From assembly GCA_012719125.1 (NCBI GenBank), contig JAAYAY010000290.1:1-64000 (forward strand): 64,000 bases of DNA. Direction: 5' to 3'. The position numbers and the translations under genes were made by a program. The first letter of the stretch is position 1. The number at the start of each line of letters is the position of its first letter. Positions 26,103-33,905 of this stretch are shown in pieces. Below the pieces are notes generated by a model. It made no database searches, was not told the origin of the DNA, and saw only the letters and a program-made list of their open reading frames with translations. The stretch is from Planctomycetaceae bacterium (GTDB lineage Bacteria > Planctomycetota > Planctomycetia > Pirellulales > Thermoguttaceae).

Positions 26103-26720
26103 GTGGCGATCGGGTTGAATCAAGGCAGCGAGCGGATCGACGAGCTTCGCATCGGCGGTGAGGCGGCCGTGGCGGAGTTGTTTGCGCAATACCGTGCGAA
26201 ACTGCAGCGCATGGTCGCGTTGCGTCTCGATGCACGGCTGCTGAGCAAGGTCGACTGCGACGACGTTCTTCAGGAAGCCTATGTGACGGCCGCTCGCCGC
26301 ATCGACGAGTACCTCGATCGTCCCACGGTGCCGGTTTTCGTCTGGCTCCGGCAAGTGACGACACAGGTGCTCATCGACACCCACCGCCGCTACCTGAACA
26401 CGCAGAAACGCGACGCTCGGCAGGAGGTGACGAGATTTCGCATGGCAGGGCAGCGAAGCAGTTCCATCTGCCTCGTCGACCACCTGGCCGACAGTCTGAC
26501 GTCGCCGAGCCAATGTGCTGTTCGGCAAGAGCTACTGGCCGGCATGCGGGCGGCGTTGGAGCAACTCGGGGAGATGGATCGCGAAGTGCTTGTTCTCCGC
26601 CACTTGGAGGATCTCAGCAACAACGAGGTGGCCGAGGTTCTTGGAATCGACAAGTTCGCGGCCAGCAAACGCTACCTGCGAGCCTTGGCCCGCCTCCGCA
26701 AAGTGATGCCGGACGGGTAG
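26103..26720 (+). CDS. ECF-type RNA polymerase sigma factor
   Basis: 205 residues. Region 2 is visible at ELFAQYRAKLQRMVALRLD and the DCDDVLQEAYVTAARR helix. Region 4 is the EMDREVLVLRHLEDLSNNEV and GIDKFAASKRYLRALARLR helix-turn-helix. It directs RNA polymerase to alternative promoters. GTG 26103 follows GGAGAG closely; in-frame sequence further upstream is not conserved-looking. The kinase gene starts 2 nt after its stop, the typical planctomycete sigma-kinase pair, in which the kinase is thought to control the sigma factor in place of an anti-sigma factor. Confidence 0.9.
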   Translation: MAIGLNQGSERIDELRIGGEAAVAELFAQYRAKLQRMVALRLDARLLSKVDCDDVLQEAYVTAARRIDEYLDRPTVPVFVWLRQVTTQVLIDTHRRYLNTQKRDARQEVTRFRMAGQRSSSICLVDHLADSLTSPSQCAVRQELLAGMRAALEQLGEMDREVLVLRHLEDLSNNEVAEVLGIDKFAASKRYLRALARLRKVMPDG

Positions 26721-26722
26721 GC

Positions 26723-29437
26723 ATGATTGACTCGGTAGAAGATCGCGATCCCGTGGAGCAACTGGCGGACGAGTTTGCATCCCGTCTGCGCGAGGGGGAG
26801 ACTCCGTCGATTGCGGAGTACAGCCGCCGTTACCCCCAGTATGCGGAGCAGATCGAGCAACTGTTCCCGGCGGTGGCCGTCATGGAACGGTATCGCTGCC
26901 AGGAGGAGTCGCAACGGCGGTCCGGCTTCCGCGCAGGGCATTCGGCGGTCCCCGAATTCCTCGGTGACTTTCGTATCGTGCGTGAAATCGGCCGAGGTGG
27001 GATGGGGATCGTTTACGAGGCGGAGCAGCAGTCGCTCGCCCGCCGCGTGGCTTTGAAAGTGCTGCCCAAGCACGCCCTTCTGCTGGAAAAGGATCGTCGG
27101 CGATTCGAACGGGAGGCTCAGACGGCCGCCAATCTTCACCACACGCATATCGTGCCGGTGTTTGGAACCGGTGTGCACGACGGTCTGCACTACTACGTCA
27201 TGCCGCTGGTTCGGGGCAAGAGCCTCGACGAGATTATCGCCGAGCTGCAGCACCACACGAAATCGAGCAGCCCGGGACGCGAACACTGGGCTTTTGCCGC
27301 GAGGGTCGGCGTCCAGGCGGCCGAGGCCTTGGACTACGCCCATCGCCAGGGGACGCTTCACAGGGACGTGAAGCCGAGCAACCTGTTGATCAGCGAGCAC
27401 GGTGAGGTGTCGGTGGCCGATTTCGGACTCGCCCGAGCGATCGATCCCGGCGACGTAAGCCACAGCGGCGAGGTTGTGGGAACGCCGCGTTTCGTGGCGC
27501 CAGAACAACTGCTGGGCAAACCGGAAGTTCGTAGCGACGTCTACTCTCTCGGCCTGACGCTGTACGAACTGGTTACGCTTCGCCCCGCCTTCGATCCATC
27601 CAGCGGCCGGTTACACGACGTGGTGGCCTGGCAGCGGCCCGAACCGGTCCGGCCGCGGAAGGTCAATCCGTCCATTCCGCGGGATTTGGAGACCGTCCTC
27701 CTCAAGTGCCTCGAATTCAAGCCGGAGCGAAGGTACAAGGACGCAGCCGCCCTCGGCGAGGACCTGCAACGGTTTCTCGACGGTCGGCCCATCCGCGCTC
27801 GGCATGTCACCTGGGCCGAACGTTCGGTCCGCTGGTGTCGGCGTAATCCGGCACTGGCGAGTCTGTCGGGAGTTGCCGCCCTGCTGCTGGTCGCCATCGT
27901 CCTGACGGCGTTGGCCGGCCATTTGCGGACCCGGAAAGCCTACGAGGAAACCACCGTCGCCCTTCACAAGGCGGAAGCCACGTCGCGCATCGCCCTGGAA
28001 GCGCTGGACGACATCTTCCTCCAGTTGTCGCCCGACCGGTTCTGGATCCAGTCGGGAATCGACGCACGCGGCGAGGCATGCGTGTGCCTGGGTCTCCGTT
28101 CCGGCGGGCCGCCGGCTTCCGGCGAACGGACGGCCATGCAACTCCACGCCTCCGAAGAGACGGCCGCTCTCATGAAGGGGCTGCTGGTCTGCTACGACCG
28201 CCTGGCTGAGCAAGGGGGCGACAATCACCAGGTGCAACTCCAATCGGCGACCGCCTGCCGCCGGATCGGCGACATTCGCCAATTGCTCGGCCAATTGGCC
28301 GAGGCGGAACGCGAGTATGGCCGTGCAATCGAGAAACTGACGGCCCTACAAGCGACTCAAGAAGGCGTTCCCCTGGTTGCCCTGGAACTGGCTCGGACCT
28401 TCAATGGGCTGGGCAACATTAAATCGATCAGACTCGATTCGGGTGCGGCCTACGCCGCGCACTGCAAGGCTCTGGCCGCCATTCAGAAAGCGGGGCGAGT
28501 GACCGACCTGCCGCCGGAGTGCCGGTACGAAACAGCTCGGACGCTCTATTTCCTCGCGAACAAGGCAACGGTCGAATTGCCGAATCGCCGCGGGGAAGAG
28601 ACAGAAGGTCCCCTCGTCGACGGCAGGCCCTACAGCAGCCGGCAATGTCGCGAGGCCGCGACGAACATCCTCGAGGACCTGGTTCGCGAGAACCGGAACG
28701 TGCCCGACTACCAGTTCTTGCTGGCGCTGTGCCTGCGGCCGACCGGAACGGACGCTCTGAGCCGAACGGATGTGGTTCATCGGCGGCGAGCCGTGACGAT
28801 TCTCGAGGAACTCAAACTGATTCATCCCGACGTCCTCGACTATCGCTACGAGTTGGCTGCCACGTATGCCTGGGTCGGCGTCGGTTTCTTCCCGTGGCAG
28901 CGCCCGGTCGCCGAACCGCATGCCGGGTCGAGCCTGGGGATGGCCTTGGCTGAATCGCGGTGGTTGATGGAACAGAATCCGTCCATTCCCCAGTACGCCT
29001 GTTCGACGGCGCTGATTCTGGCAAAGCTCGCGGAAATTCGAGCACGGGTCGGCGAGTATGAAAAGGCTGAGCCTCTCTTCCGTCAGGCCCTGGAGATCCA
29101 GGAAACGGCAATCGCCCATTTTTCGGAACTGCCGCGGCATCACCAGGTGCTGTGTGAATTCATGCGAACGAAGCTCGCTCAGACGATGCTGAAGCGATGT
29201 GGGGAAACATACAATTGCGAGCCCCTGGAAGAGGCGAAGGCCTCTCTCGAAACGTCTGTTGCACGGCTGACGCAACTGGCGGAGCACGACGAGATTGCCG
29301 ACGATCGGCTCGCCGAAGCAGCCCTGCCGATGGCTTATGAGACGCTTCGCGACGTTGTTGCCAGACTCCAAAAAAGGGGTCAGGACTCTTTGATTTTGCG
29401 AAGTGATACCGAGGCTCGCAAAATCAAAGAGTCCTGA
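26723..29437 (+). CDS. Membrane Ser/Thr protein kinase with TPR-like C-terminal half
   Basis: 904 residues. The kinase core spans about 80-345: glycine loop GRGGMG from residue 90, Lys112 in VALKVL, catalytic HRDVKPSN (Asp215), DFGLA (Asp233) and APEQ. One membrane helix follows (about 378-402, SGVAALLLVAIVLTALAGHL). The outside part is helical and TPR-like (AEAEREYGRAIEKLTALQ; EKAEPLFRQALEIQE). It is translationally close to the ECF sigma gene. The last about 19 residues, after RDVVARLQ, are encoded by the 29370-29447 inverted repeat, so an element insertion appears to have replaced the original C-terminus. Kinase activity should be unaffected. Confidence 0.9.
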   Translation: MIDSVEDRDPVEQLADEFASRLREGETPSIAEYSRRYPQYAEQIEQLFPAVAVMERYRCQEESQRRSGFRAGHSAVPEFLGDFRIVREIGRGGMGIVYEAEQQSLARRVALKVLPKHALLLEKDRRRFEREAQTAANLHHTHIVPVFGTGVHDGLHYYVMPLVRGKSLDEIIAELQHHTKSSSPGREHWAFAARVGVQAAEALDYAHRQGTLHRDVKPSNLLISEHGEVSVADFGLARAIDPGDVSHSGEVVGTPRFVAPEQLLGKPEVRSDVYSLGLTLYELVTLRPAFDPSSGRLHDVVAWQRPEPVRPRKVNPSIPRDLETVLLKCLEFKPERRYKDAAALGEDLQRFLDGRPIRARHVTWAERSVRWCRRNPALASLSGVAALLLVAIVLTALAGHLRTRKAYEETTVALHKAEATSRIALEALDDIFLQLSPDRFWIQSGIDARGEACVCLGLRSGGPPASGERTAMQLHASEETAALMKGLLVCYDRLAEQGGDNHQVQLQSATACRRIGDIRQLLGQLAEAEREYGRAIEKLTALQATQEGVPLVALELARTFNGLGNIKSIRLDSGAAYAAHCKALAAIQKAGRVTDLPPECRYETARTLYFLANKATVELPNRRGEETEGPLVDGRPYSSRQCREAATNILEDLVRENRNVPDYQFLLALCLRPTGTDALSRTDVVHRRRAVTILEELKLIHPDVLDYRYELAATYAWVGVGFFPWQRPVAEPHAGSSLGMALAESRWLMEQNPSIPQYACSTALILAKLAEIRARVGEYEKAEPLFRQALEIQETAIAHFSELPRHHQVLCEFMRTKLAQTMLKRCGETYNCEPLEEAKASLETSVARLTQLAEHDEIADDRLAEAALPMAYETLRDVVARLQKRGQDSLILRSDTEARKIKES

Positions 29438-29447
29438 CCCCTTTTTT
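29370..29447. repeat. Perfect inverted repeat, 32-bp arms, ending two convergent genes
   Basis: Arms at 29370-29401 and 29416-29447 are exact reverse complements with a 14-nt loop. Each arm begins with A6 then GGGGTCAGGACTC. The element supplies the stop codons of both the kinase gene and the opposing IclR gene. With A-runs and T-runs at its two ends it would also work as a two-way terminator. The GGGGTCAGGACTCTTT motif is, by recall, a widespread REP-type sequence associated with REP transposases; no transposase is near. Confidence 0.9.
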
Positions 29448-30185
29448 CTCGCCGCGCAATTGGTGGGTGATGTCTTCGCCCGCCTTGCGCAACGCGGAGA
29501 TGATCCGGCTGCGATGCTGGGCGGTGAACCGGACTTGGGGCAGGTAGACGCTGACGCTGGCGACGACCTGGTCCTCTCGCCAGACAGGAACCGCCAAACC
29601 CACGACGTGCTCCGCCGAGTCGCTGCGGGCCAGTTTCTGACGGCGGATCGCGGCCAGGGCCTTTTCCAACTCATCCGGGCTCTTGATCTCCGGCCAGACG
29701 GTTTCGTCCGGCAGCCCGGCCCGGTCGACGAATGCGGCTCGTTGATCCGTCGGCAGATAGGCGAGCAGGAGTCGGCCGGAGGCGGTTTCGTAGACGTTGC
29801 GCACCTGCCGGCTGCGAACCTGAAGGTCGCGATCGCTGGCGGCACATTCCAGGGTGACCCGGCGGGTGCCGCGAATCACGCCGATCAAGCTCGTTTCGTT
29901 CAGCTCTCTCGACAAGGCCTGTAGAACCGGCCTGGCGAGAACGGAGAGTTCGCGGTCGTGGGCCGCCAGGCCCTGCCAGGGCGAGGCGAGACTGCCGAGC
30001 CGATATCCACCCCGTGCGGGCAGTCGTTCAACATATCCGCGCTCGGCCAGCGTCTTGAGAATGTTGCTGCACGTAGCCCGGTGCAGATCCAGGACTTGCG
30101 CAATCTCTCCCAGCGGGAAGATTCGCTCGGGCTGACTTCCGAGCAGTTCGAGGATGTCGAGGGCACGGTGGATGACCTGAATCAT
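29424..30185 (-). CDS. IclR family transcriptional regulator
   Basis: 253 residues. An N-terminal winged helix (ALDILELLGSQPERIFPLGE, then LDLHRATCSNILKTLAERGY) and a GAF-like effector domain (about 75-245: GVIRGTRRVTLECAASDRDL, ASGRLLLAYLP, and the late VGLAVPVWRED). IclR proteins usually repress divergent catabolic operons and are released by small carboxylates or sugar acids. It diverges from the symporter gene at 30358, with a strong promoter and an AT-rich inverted repeat between. The last few residues (KKGVRTL) come from the 29370-29447 inverted repeat, so its original end was replaced. Confidence 0.9.
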   Translation of the reverse strand: MIQVIHRALDILELLGSQPERIFPLGEIAQVLDLHRATCSNILKTLAERGYVERLPARGGYRLGSLASPWQGLAAHDRELSVLARPVLQALSRELNETSLIGVIRGTRRVTLECAASDRDLQVRSRQVRNVYETASGRLLLAYLPTDQRAAFVDRAGLPDETVWPEIKSPDELEKALAAIRRQKLARSDSAEHVVGLAVPVWREDQVVASVSVYLPQVRFTAQHRSRIISALRKAGEDITHQLRGEKKGVRTL

Positions 30186-30289
30186 GGGGCGACCTGGGAG
30201 TGAGATACCGGTCCGAAGGGCTAGTTTTCCGGCGATTCTTCTGGTCGGCTCGGGAGAGCCAACCTACGTTTGGTGTTTTCGAAAAAGTG

Positions 30290-30317
30290 TTGACGCCGAG
30301 TTCCGGGCGGGTATACT
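30290..30317 (+). promoter_or_regulatory. Sigma-70 promoter of the polysaccharide operon
   Basis: TTGACG at 30290-30295, a 16-nt spacer, and TATACT at 30312-30317. It lies 40 nt before the symporter ATG. It would start transcription near 30324, just ahead of the 30329-30348 inverted repeat. Confidence 0.7.
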
Positions 30318-30328
30318 GACGTCACCAT

Positions 30329-30348
30329 TATAAATCTCCAATTTTATA
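30329..30348. promoter_or_regulatory. Candidate IclR operator
   Basis: TATAAA, 8 nt, TTTATA: an inverted repeat immediately downstream of the predicted transcription start. It is strikingly AT-rich for this genome. Its position fits repression by the divergent IclR-family protein. Confidence 0.45.
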
Positions 30349-30357
30349 TTGTAAAAC

Positions 30358-32097
30358 ATGGAAACGGTCCAGGCTCTCGATTATCTGGTTTTTGGGATCT
30401 ACCTGGCCTTGATGGCCGGGGTGGGGATCTTCTTTGGCTGGTTCGTCAAGGACATGGCCGGCTACTTCAAAGGGGGCGGGGTGATCCCCTGGCCCGTGGC
30501 CGGGATCAGCAACTACATGTCGATGTTCAGCACCTTCGTGTTCGTGGCCTACGCGGGTATTGCCTACGAACACGGGCTGGTCGCCCTGACGGTCATCTGG
30601 TGCACGGTTCCGCCGTGTATCCTGGCTGCCGTGGTCTTCGCCCACTTGTGGCGGCGGGCGGAGCTGACCACGCCGGTCGAGTACCTGGAGGTTCGTTTCG
30701 GAAGGGGCGCCCGGCAGTTCTTCTCCTGGTCGGGCCTGGTGATGCGGGTGCTCGACAACGTGGTGCGGATGTACGCGATCGGCCTGTTTCTGGCGACGGT
30801 GATCCCCTGGAGTCTGGAGACGACGATTCTTGTTTCCGGCCTGATTATTACCTTCTACACGGTGATCGGCGGGTTGTGGGCCGTGACGGTGCTCGACACG
30901 ATCCAGTTCGTCGTGTTGTTGTTGTCGAGCCTGATCCTGTTTCCGCTCTCCGTGAGTGCAGCGGGGGGGCTCTCGGGGGTAGCGGAAGTGGTGCCCGACC
31001 ACTTGGGATTCTTTCACGGTCCGAAAGGAGCCCCGTTGTGGCTGCTTGCCTACTACGTGATGATTATGCTCAAGTACAATGCGAACTGGGCATTCATCCA
31101 GCGATTGTATTGCGTCCGCGACGAGCGAGCGGCCAGGAAGGTGGCGTGGTTGAGCGGGTTTCTGTTCCTGGTCACACCGGTTTTGTTCGTGATACCGCCG
31201 CTGGCGGCTCGCGTCGTGCTGCCCGACTTGCCGGATCATGAAATGGCGTATGTGGCGATCTCGGCGAAGCTGTTGCCGCCAGGCCTGATGGGGATGATGC
31301 TGGCGGCGATGTTCTCGGCGACGATGTCGTCGCTCAATTCGGAATACAACGTCATGGCGGGCGTGATCACCAACGACATTTACAGGCGGTTGCTGTTCCC
31401 GGACGCCGGTCCGAGCCATCTCCTGTGGGTAGGGCGCATTTTCACGGTGGTCATCGGCTTGGGGATCACCGTGGGGGCGATGTATGTCGGCGGCGTGGGA
31501 GGAGCGTTCGAAGCGAACAAGCTGTTCACGGGAATTCTCGCCATTCCTTTGGCCGTGCCGCTCTTGCTCGGCCTGCTCATGCGCCGGCCGACGTCGCTAT
31601 CGCTGATTCTGAGTATCGTAGTGGGGTCGGGGCTGGCCTTGATCCTCAATTTCTGGCAGCCTATCCAGGCCTGGTTGACGAGCGGGCTGGGGCTGGCAAG
31701 CGATTCCGTGTTCGCCCGACTCGCCCCGCTCAGTTGGGAGTCCGCCACCCTGGTGACGGTCGCGGTGAGCGTGGCGGTTTTTGCGGCGACCGGCGTGCTG
31801 CAGCGGAGGACTCCAGCTAAACAGGCCGACGTCGACGGGTTCTTCGAGAAGCTTCGTACGCCGCTTCTGCCGGAGCAGATTCCCTCGATCAGCCCGGCCG
31901 TACGAAAGCGACTGGCACTGCTGTTCGGCGGATCGTTTGTCATCGTCGGCCTGCTGTACGTCGGCGTCAGCCTGGTCAGCATCTTCGAGTACAGTGGCAT
32001 CGTGGGTACGATTGCCGGCGGCGCGTGTGTCGTGTGTGGTTGTGCCACGTGCCTGTTGACGCTGCGAAAAACACAAGAGGAAGAGAGGTCTGTATGA
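30358..32097 (+). CDS. Sodium:solute symporter (SSS family)
   Basis: 579 residues with about 13 hydrophobic helices. Family features include the first-helix segment LVFGIYLALMAGVGIFFGW, GGGVIPWPVAGISNYMSMFS, and a LAAMFSATMSSLNSEYNVMA sodium-site segment at mid-length. SSS members import sugars, sugar acids or organic acids with sodium. It is the first gene after the IclR-side promoter, and its last base pairs overlap the SDR start (ATGA at 32094-32097), so it is translationally coupled to that gene. Context suggests a uronate or oligosaccharide substrate; this is inferred. No ribosome site is obvious before ATG 30358. Confidence 0.9.
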   Translation: METVQALDYLVFGIYLALMAGVGIFFGWFVKDMAGYFKGGGVIPWPVAGISNYMSMFSTFVFVAYAGIAYEHGLVALTVIWCTVPPCILAAVVFAHLWRRAELTTPVEYLEVRFGRGARQFFSWSGLVMRVLDNVVRMYAIGLFLATVIPWSLETTILVSGLIITFYTVIGGLWAVTVLDTIQFVVLLLSSLILFPLSVSAAGGLSGVAEVVPDHLGFFHGPKGAPLWLLAYYVMIMLKYNANWAFIQRLYCVRDERAARKVAWLSGFLFLVTPVLFVIPPLAARVVLPDLPDHEMAYVAISAKLLPPGLMGMMLAAMFSATMSSLNSEYNVMAGVITNDIYRRLLFPDAGPSHLLWVGRIFTVVIGLGITVGAMYVGGVGGAFEANKLFTGILAIPLAVPLLLGLLMRRPTSLSLILSIVVGSGLALILNFWQPIQAWLTSGLGLASDSVFARLAPLSWESATLVTVAVSVAVFAATGVLQRRTPAKQADVDGFFEKLRTPLLPEQIPSISPAVRKRLALLFGGSFVIVGLLYVGVSLVSIFEYSGIVGTIAGGACVVCGCATCLLTLRKTQEEERSV

Positions 32098-32807
32098 GTA
32101 CGATCAAGGACAAGGTTTGCTTCATCACCGGCGCCGGCAGCGGAATCGGCCGGGCTGCGACCCTGAAGCTGTTGGCGGCAGGCGCCAAGGTGTTTGCCAT
32201 GAGCAGGACGCAGGAGAGGCTCGACAGTCTTCGGGCGGAGGCGGCGTCGGACAATCTGGCGGTCGTCTGCGGGGACGTTTGCAGCGAGGCCGACGTGCAG
32301 GCCGCGTTTGCCGCCTGTCTCGAGCGATTCGGCACGGTCGATATCCTGCTCAACAACGCGGGGCTCGGCGTGCCCACGACCGACCTGGCCGAGGCGACGC
32401 TGGATAAGTTCGAGCAGATGTTCGACACGAACGTCAAGGGCGTGTTTCTCTGTACGCGGGAAGCGCTCAAGGTGATGCGTCCCAAGAAATCGGGGCACAT
32501 CATGACGGTCATCTCGATGGGCGGTCAGCGGACGAACGCGGTGGCTCCGATCTATTGTGCTTCCAAGTTCGGCGCCCGAGGTTTCAGCGGCGGGCTTGCC
32601 GACCAGGTCCTGGCCGAAGGGATCAAGGTCACCGACTTGAACCCCGGCCCCGTCGACACGAACTACTGGGGCGACCGGCCCGTCGCCCGCGAGAAGTTCC
32701 TCAAGGCCGACGACGTGGCCGAGGTGATCCTGTTCGTATTCTCTCAGCCGGAACATGTGCTGATCCGCGAGATCAATTTCGACAATATCGCCTTTTTCAA
32801 GAAATGA
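32094..32807 (+). CDS. Short-chain dehydrogenase/reductase
   Basis: 237 residues. The nucleotide-binding T-G-x3-G-x-G is in FITGAGSGIGRAA, NNAG is in LLNNAGLGVP, and the catalytic Ser and Y-x3-K are in ISMGG and YCASK. The PG motif lies in LNPGPVDTNYWG. Classical SDR enzymes oxidise or reduce alcohols, sugars and ketones with NAD(P). It overlaps the symporter stop (ATGA) and precedes the RraA-like gene by 6 nt, so it is in one operon. In this context it probably works on a sugar-acid intermediate; the substrate cannot be read from sequence. Confidence 0.9.
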   Translation: MSTIKDKVCFITGAGSGIGRAATLKLLAAGAKVFAMSRTQERLDSLRAEAASDNLAVVCGDVCSEADVQAAFAACLERFGTVDILLNNAGLGVPTTDLAEATLDKFEQMFDTNVKGVFLCTREALKVMRPKKSGHIMTVISMGGQRTNAVAPIYCASKFGARGFSGGLADQVLAEGIKVTDLNPGPVDTNYWGDRPVAREKFLKADDVAEVILFVFSQPEHVLIREINFDNIAFFKK

Positions 32808-32813
32808 CCTCTG

Positions 32814-33506
32814 ATGAGTGAGTGTGCCCAGATTGCCGGATCGGCCGAGCCGCCGATCGGCATTGCGGAGATGCGCGAGCGTTACCTGAAGTTGTTCACC
32901 GGGGCGGTGAACGACGTGCTTCGCTTCAAGTACAAGATGCACTCCAGTTCGCTTCCGGCCGGCTTTGCGCCGCTGCGCGACCAGATGAAGATCGCCGGCC
33001 GGGCCTTCACCGTCAAGGGCGGGCCGGACATTACCACCGACGGCGAGTTTGAGATGCGGGCCCAGATGCTGGAAGCCCTGTACGAGGATTCGGTGGTCGT
33101 GTGGGACTGCACGGGCGACCGCGTGACCGCCCAGTGGGGCGAGGTGATGACCATGGCCGCGATCAAGGCCGGCTGCCGCGGAGCGATTGTCAACGGGATC
33201 CGCGACACCGACGCCATACTCGCCCAGGGATTCCCGGTGTTTCGTCAGTATAGTTGCAGCACGGGCATGCTGGGCCGGTTCCGCATGTACCACTACCAGA
33301 AGCCGATCCTTATGGGCGAGGTGGTCGTGGAACCGGGCGATTGGATCTTCGGCGATATCGACGGCATTGTGGCCGTGCCCGCGGCCGTCGCCTACGACGT
33401 GCTGCTGGCCGCCGAGCAGGTCGTCAACAAGGAAGTCACTATCAAGGACTGGGTGCGGAACGGGGTGAAGCCGACGGAGGTCGTGGCAAGGGGGGGGTAT
33501 TTCTAG
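32814..33506 (+). CDS. RraA-like/HMG aldolase-fold protein
   Basis: 230 residues. The family core is seen in GRAFTVKGGPDITTDGEFEM, AGCRGAIVNGIRDTDAILAQ (the conserved Arg-Asp) and the metal-site region VEPGDWIFGDIDGIVAVP. This fold includes RNase E inhibitor RraA and 4-hydroxy-4-methyl-2-oxoglutarate aldolases. Within sugar-acid operons it is generally taken to be an aldolase or decarboxylase, not an RNase regulator. It lies 6 nt after the SDR gene. Function inferred from context. Confidence 0.8.
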   Translation: MSECAQIAGSAEPPIGIAEMRERYLKLFTGAVNDVLRFKYKMHSSSLPAGFAPLRDQMKIAGRAFTVKGGPDITTDGEFEMRAQMLEALYEDSVVVWDCTGDRVTAQWGEVMTMAAIKAGCRGAIVNGIRDTDAILAQGFPVFRQYSCSTGMLGRFRMYHYQKPILMGEVVVEPGDWIFGDIDGIVAVPAAVAYDVLLAAEQVVNKEVTIKDWVRNGVKPTEVVARGGYF

Positions 33507-33512
33507 AGTTGT

Positions 33513-33541
33513 CAGGGTTCAGGGTTCGGGGTTCAGGGGTC
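33513..33541. repeat. GGGTTC tandem repeat
   Basis: GGTTCAGGGTTCGGGGTTCA-type units, the reverse complement of the repeat at 7233-7259. Intergenic, immediately before the large inverted repeat. Confidence 0.6.
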
Positions 33542-33590
33542 AGGAAGTTGGAGTTCAGGCTTCAGCCTGTAAGAAGCAATCACCAGCCGT

Positions 33591-33855
33591 TACGCTGAAA
33601 GCGTTACATTCCATAGCCCGGCGTTGCGCAGCGCACGCTGGGGAACATGGCGCACATCCCAATGTACCCCAAAGGGGTTCGACAAATGTATCCAAACCCC
33701 TTCGTACCGTCGATGGATGTCAATTCCGTTTTCCAACATGTCCGCACGCGTGGCCGTGATCTTGTCAAACCCCGTTGGGGTATGGGGCGGATATTCCCGT
33801 TCATTCCCAGCGTGCGCTGCGCGACGCCGGGCTTTGGAAGTCAACGCCTTCGGCG
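33591..33855. repeat. Long imperfect inverted repeat inside the operon
   Basis: Two outer arms of about 55 nt match as reverse complements with a few mismatches. The cores are 33616-33644 and about 33803-33832, both around GCGCAGCGCACGCTGGG and its complement. Inner arms pair 33663-33682 with 33769-33785 (CCCCAAAGGGG and CCCCGTTGGGG). Both strands encode the same kind of spurious peptide. It resembles the GCGTTGCGCAACGC-type REP elements of planctomycetes (recall). It separates the RraA-like gene from the heparinase-like gene and could reduce transcript read-through. Confidence 0.75.
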
Positions 33856-33905
33856 TAGATGCCGTTCGATACCGCGAGATTCCATGTGAGACAACCGACA
33901 CGACC

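Noticed and set aside
31380-33293. Minus-strand open frame of about 640 codons
   Set aside because: It runs antisense through the symporter, SDR and RraA genes, which all have clear family motifs.
32814-33506. RNase E regulator RraA or a menaquinone methyltransferase
   Set aside because: The fold matches, but the operon is catabolic; an aldolase-type enzyme is the better reading.
33624-33905. N-terminal extension of the heparinase-like protein
   Set aside because: This sequence is the long inverted repeat; the same peptide style appears on the other strand, and the family start fits ATG 33906.
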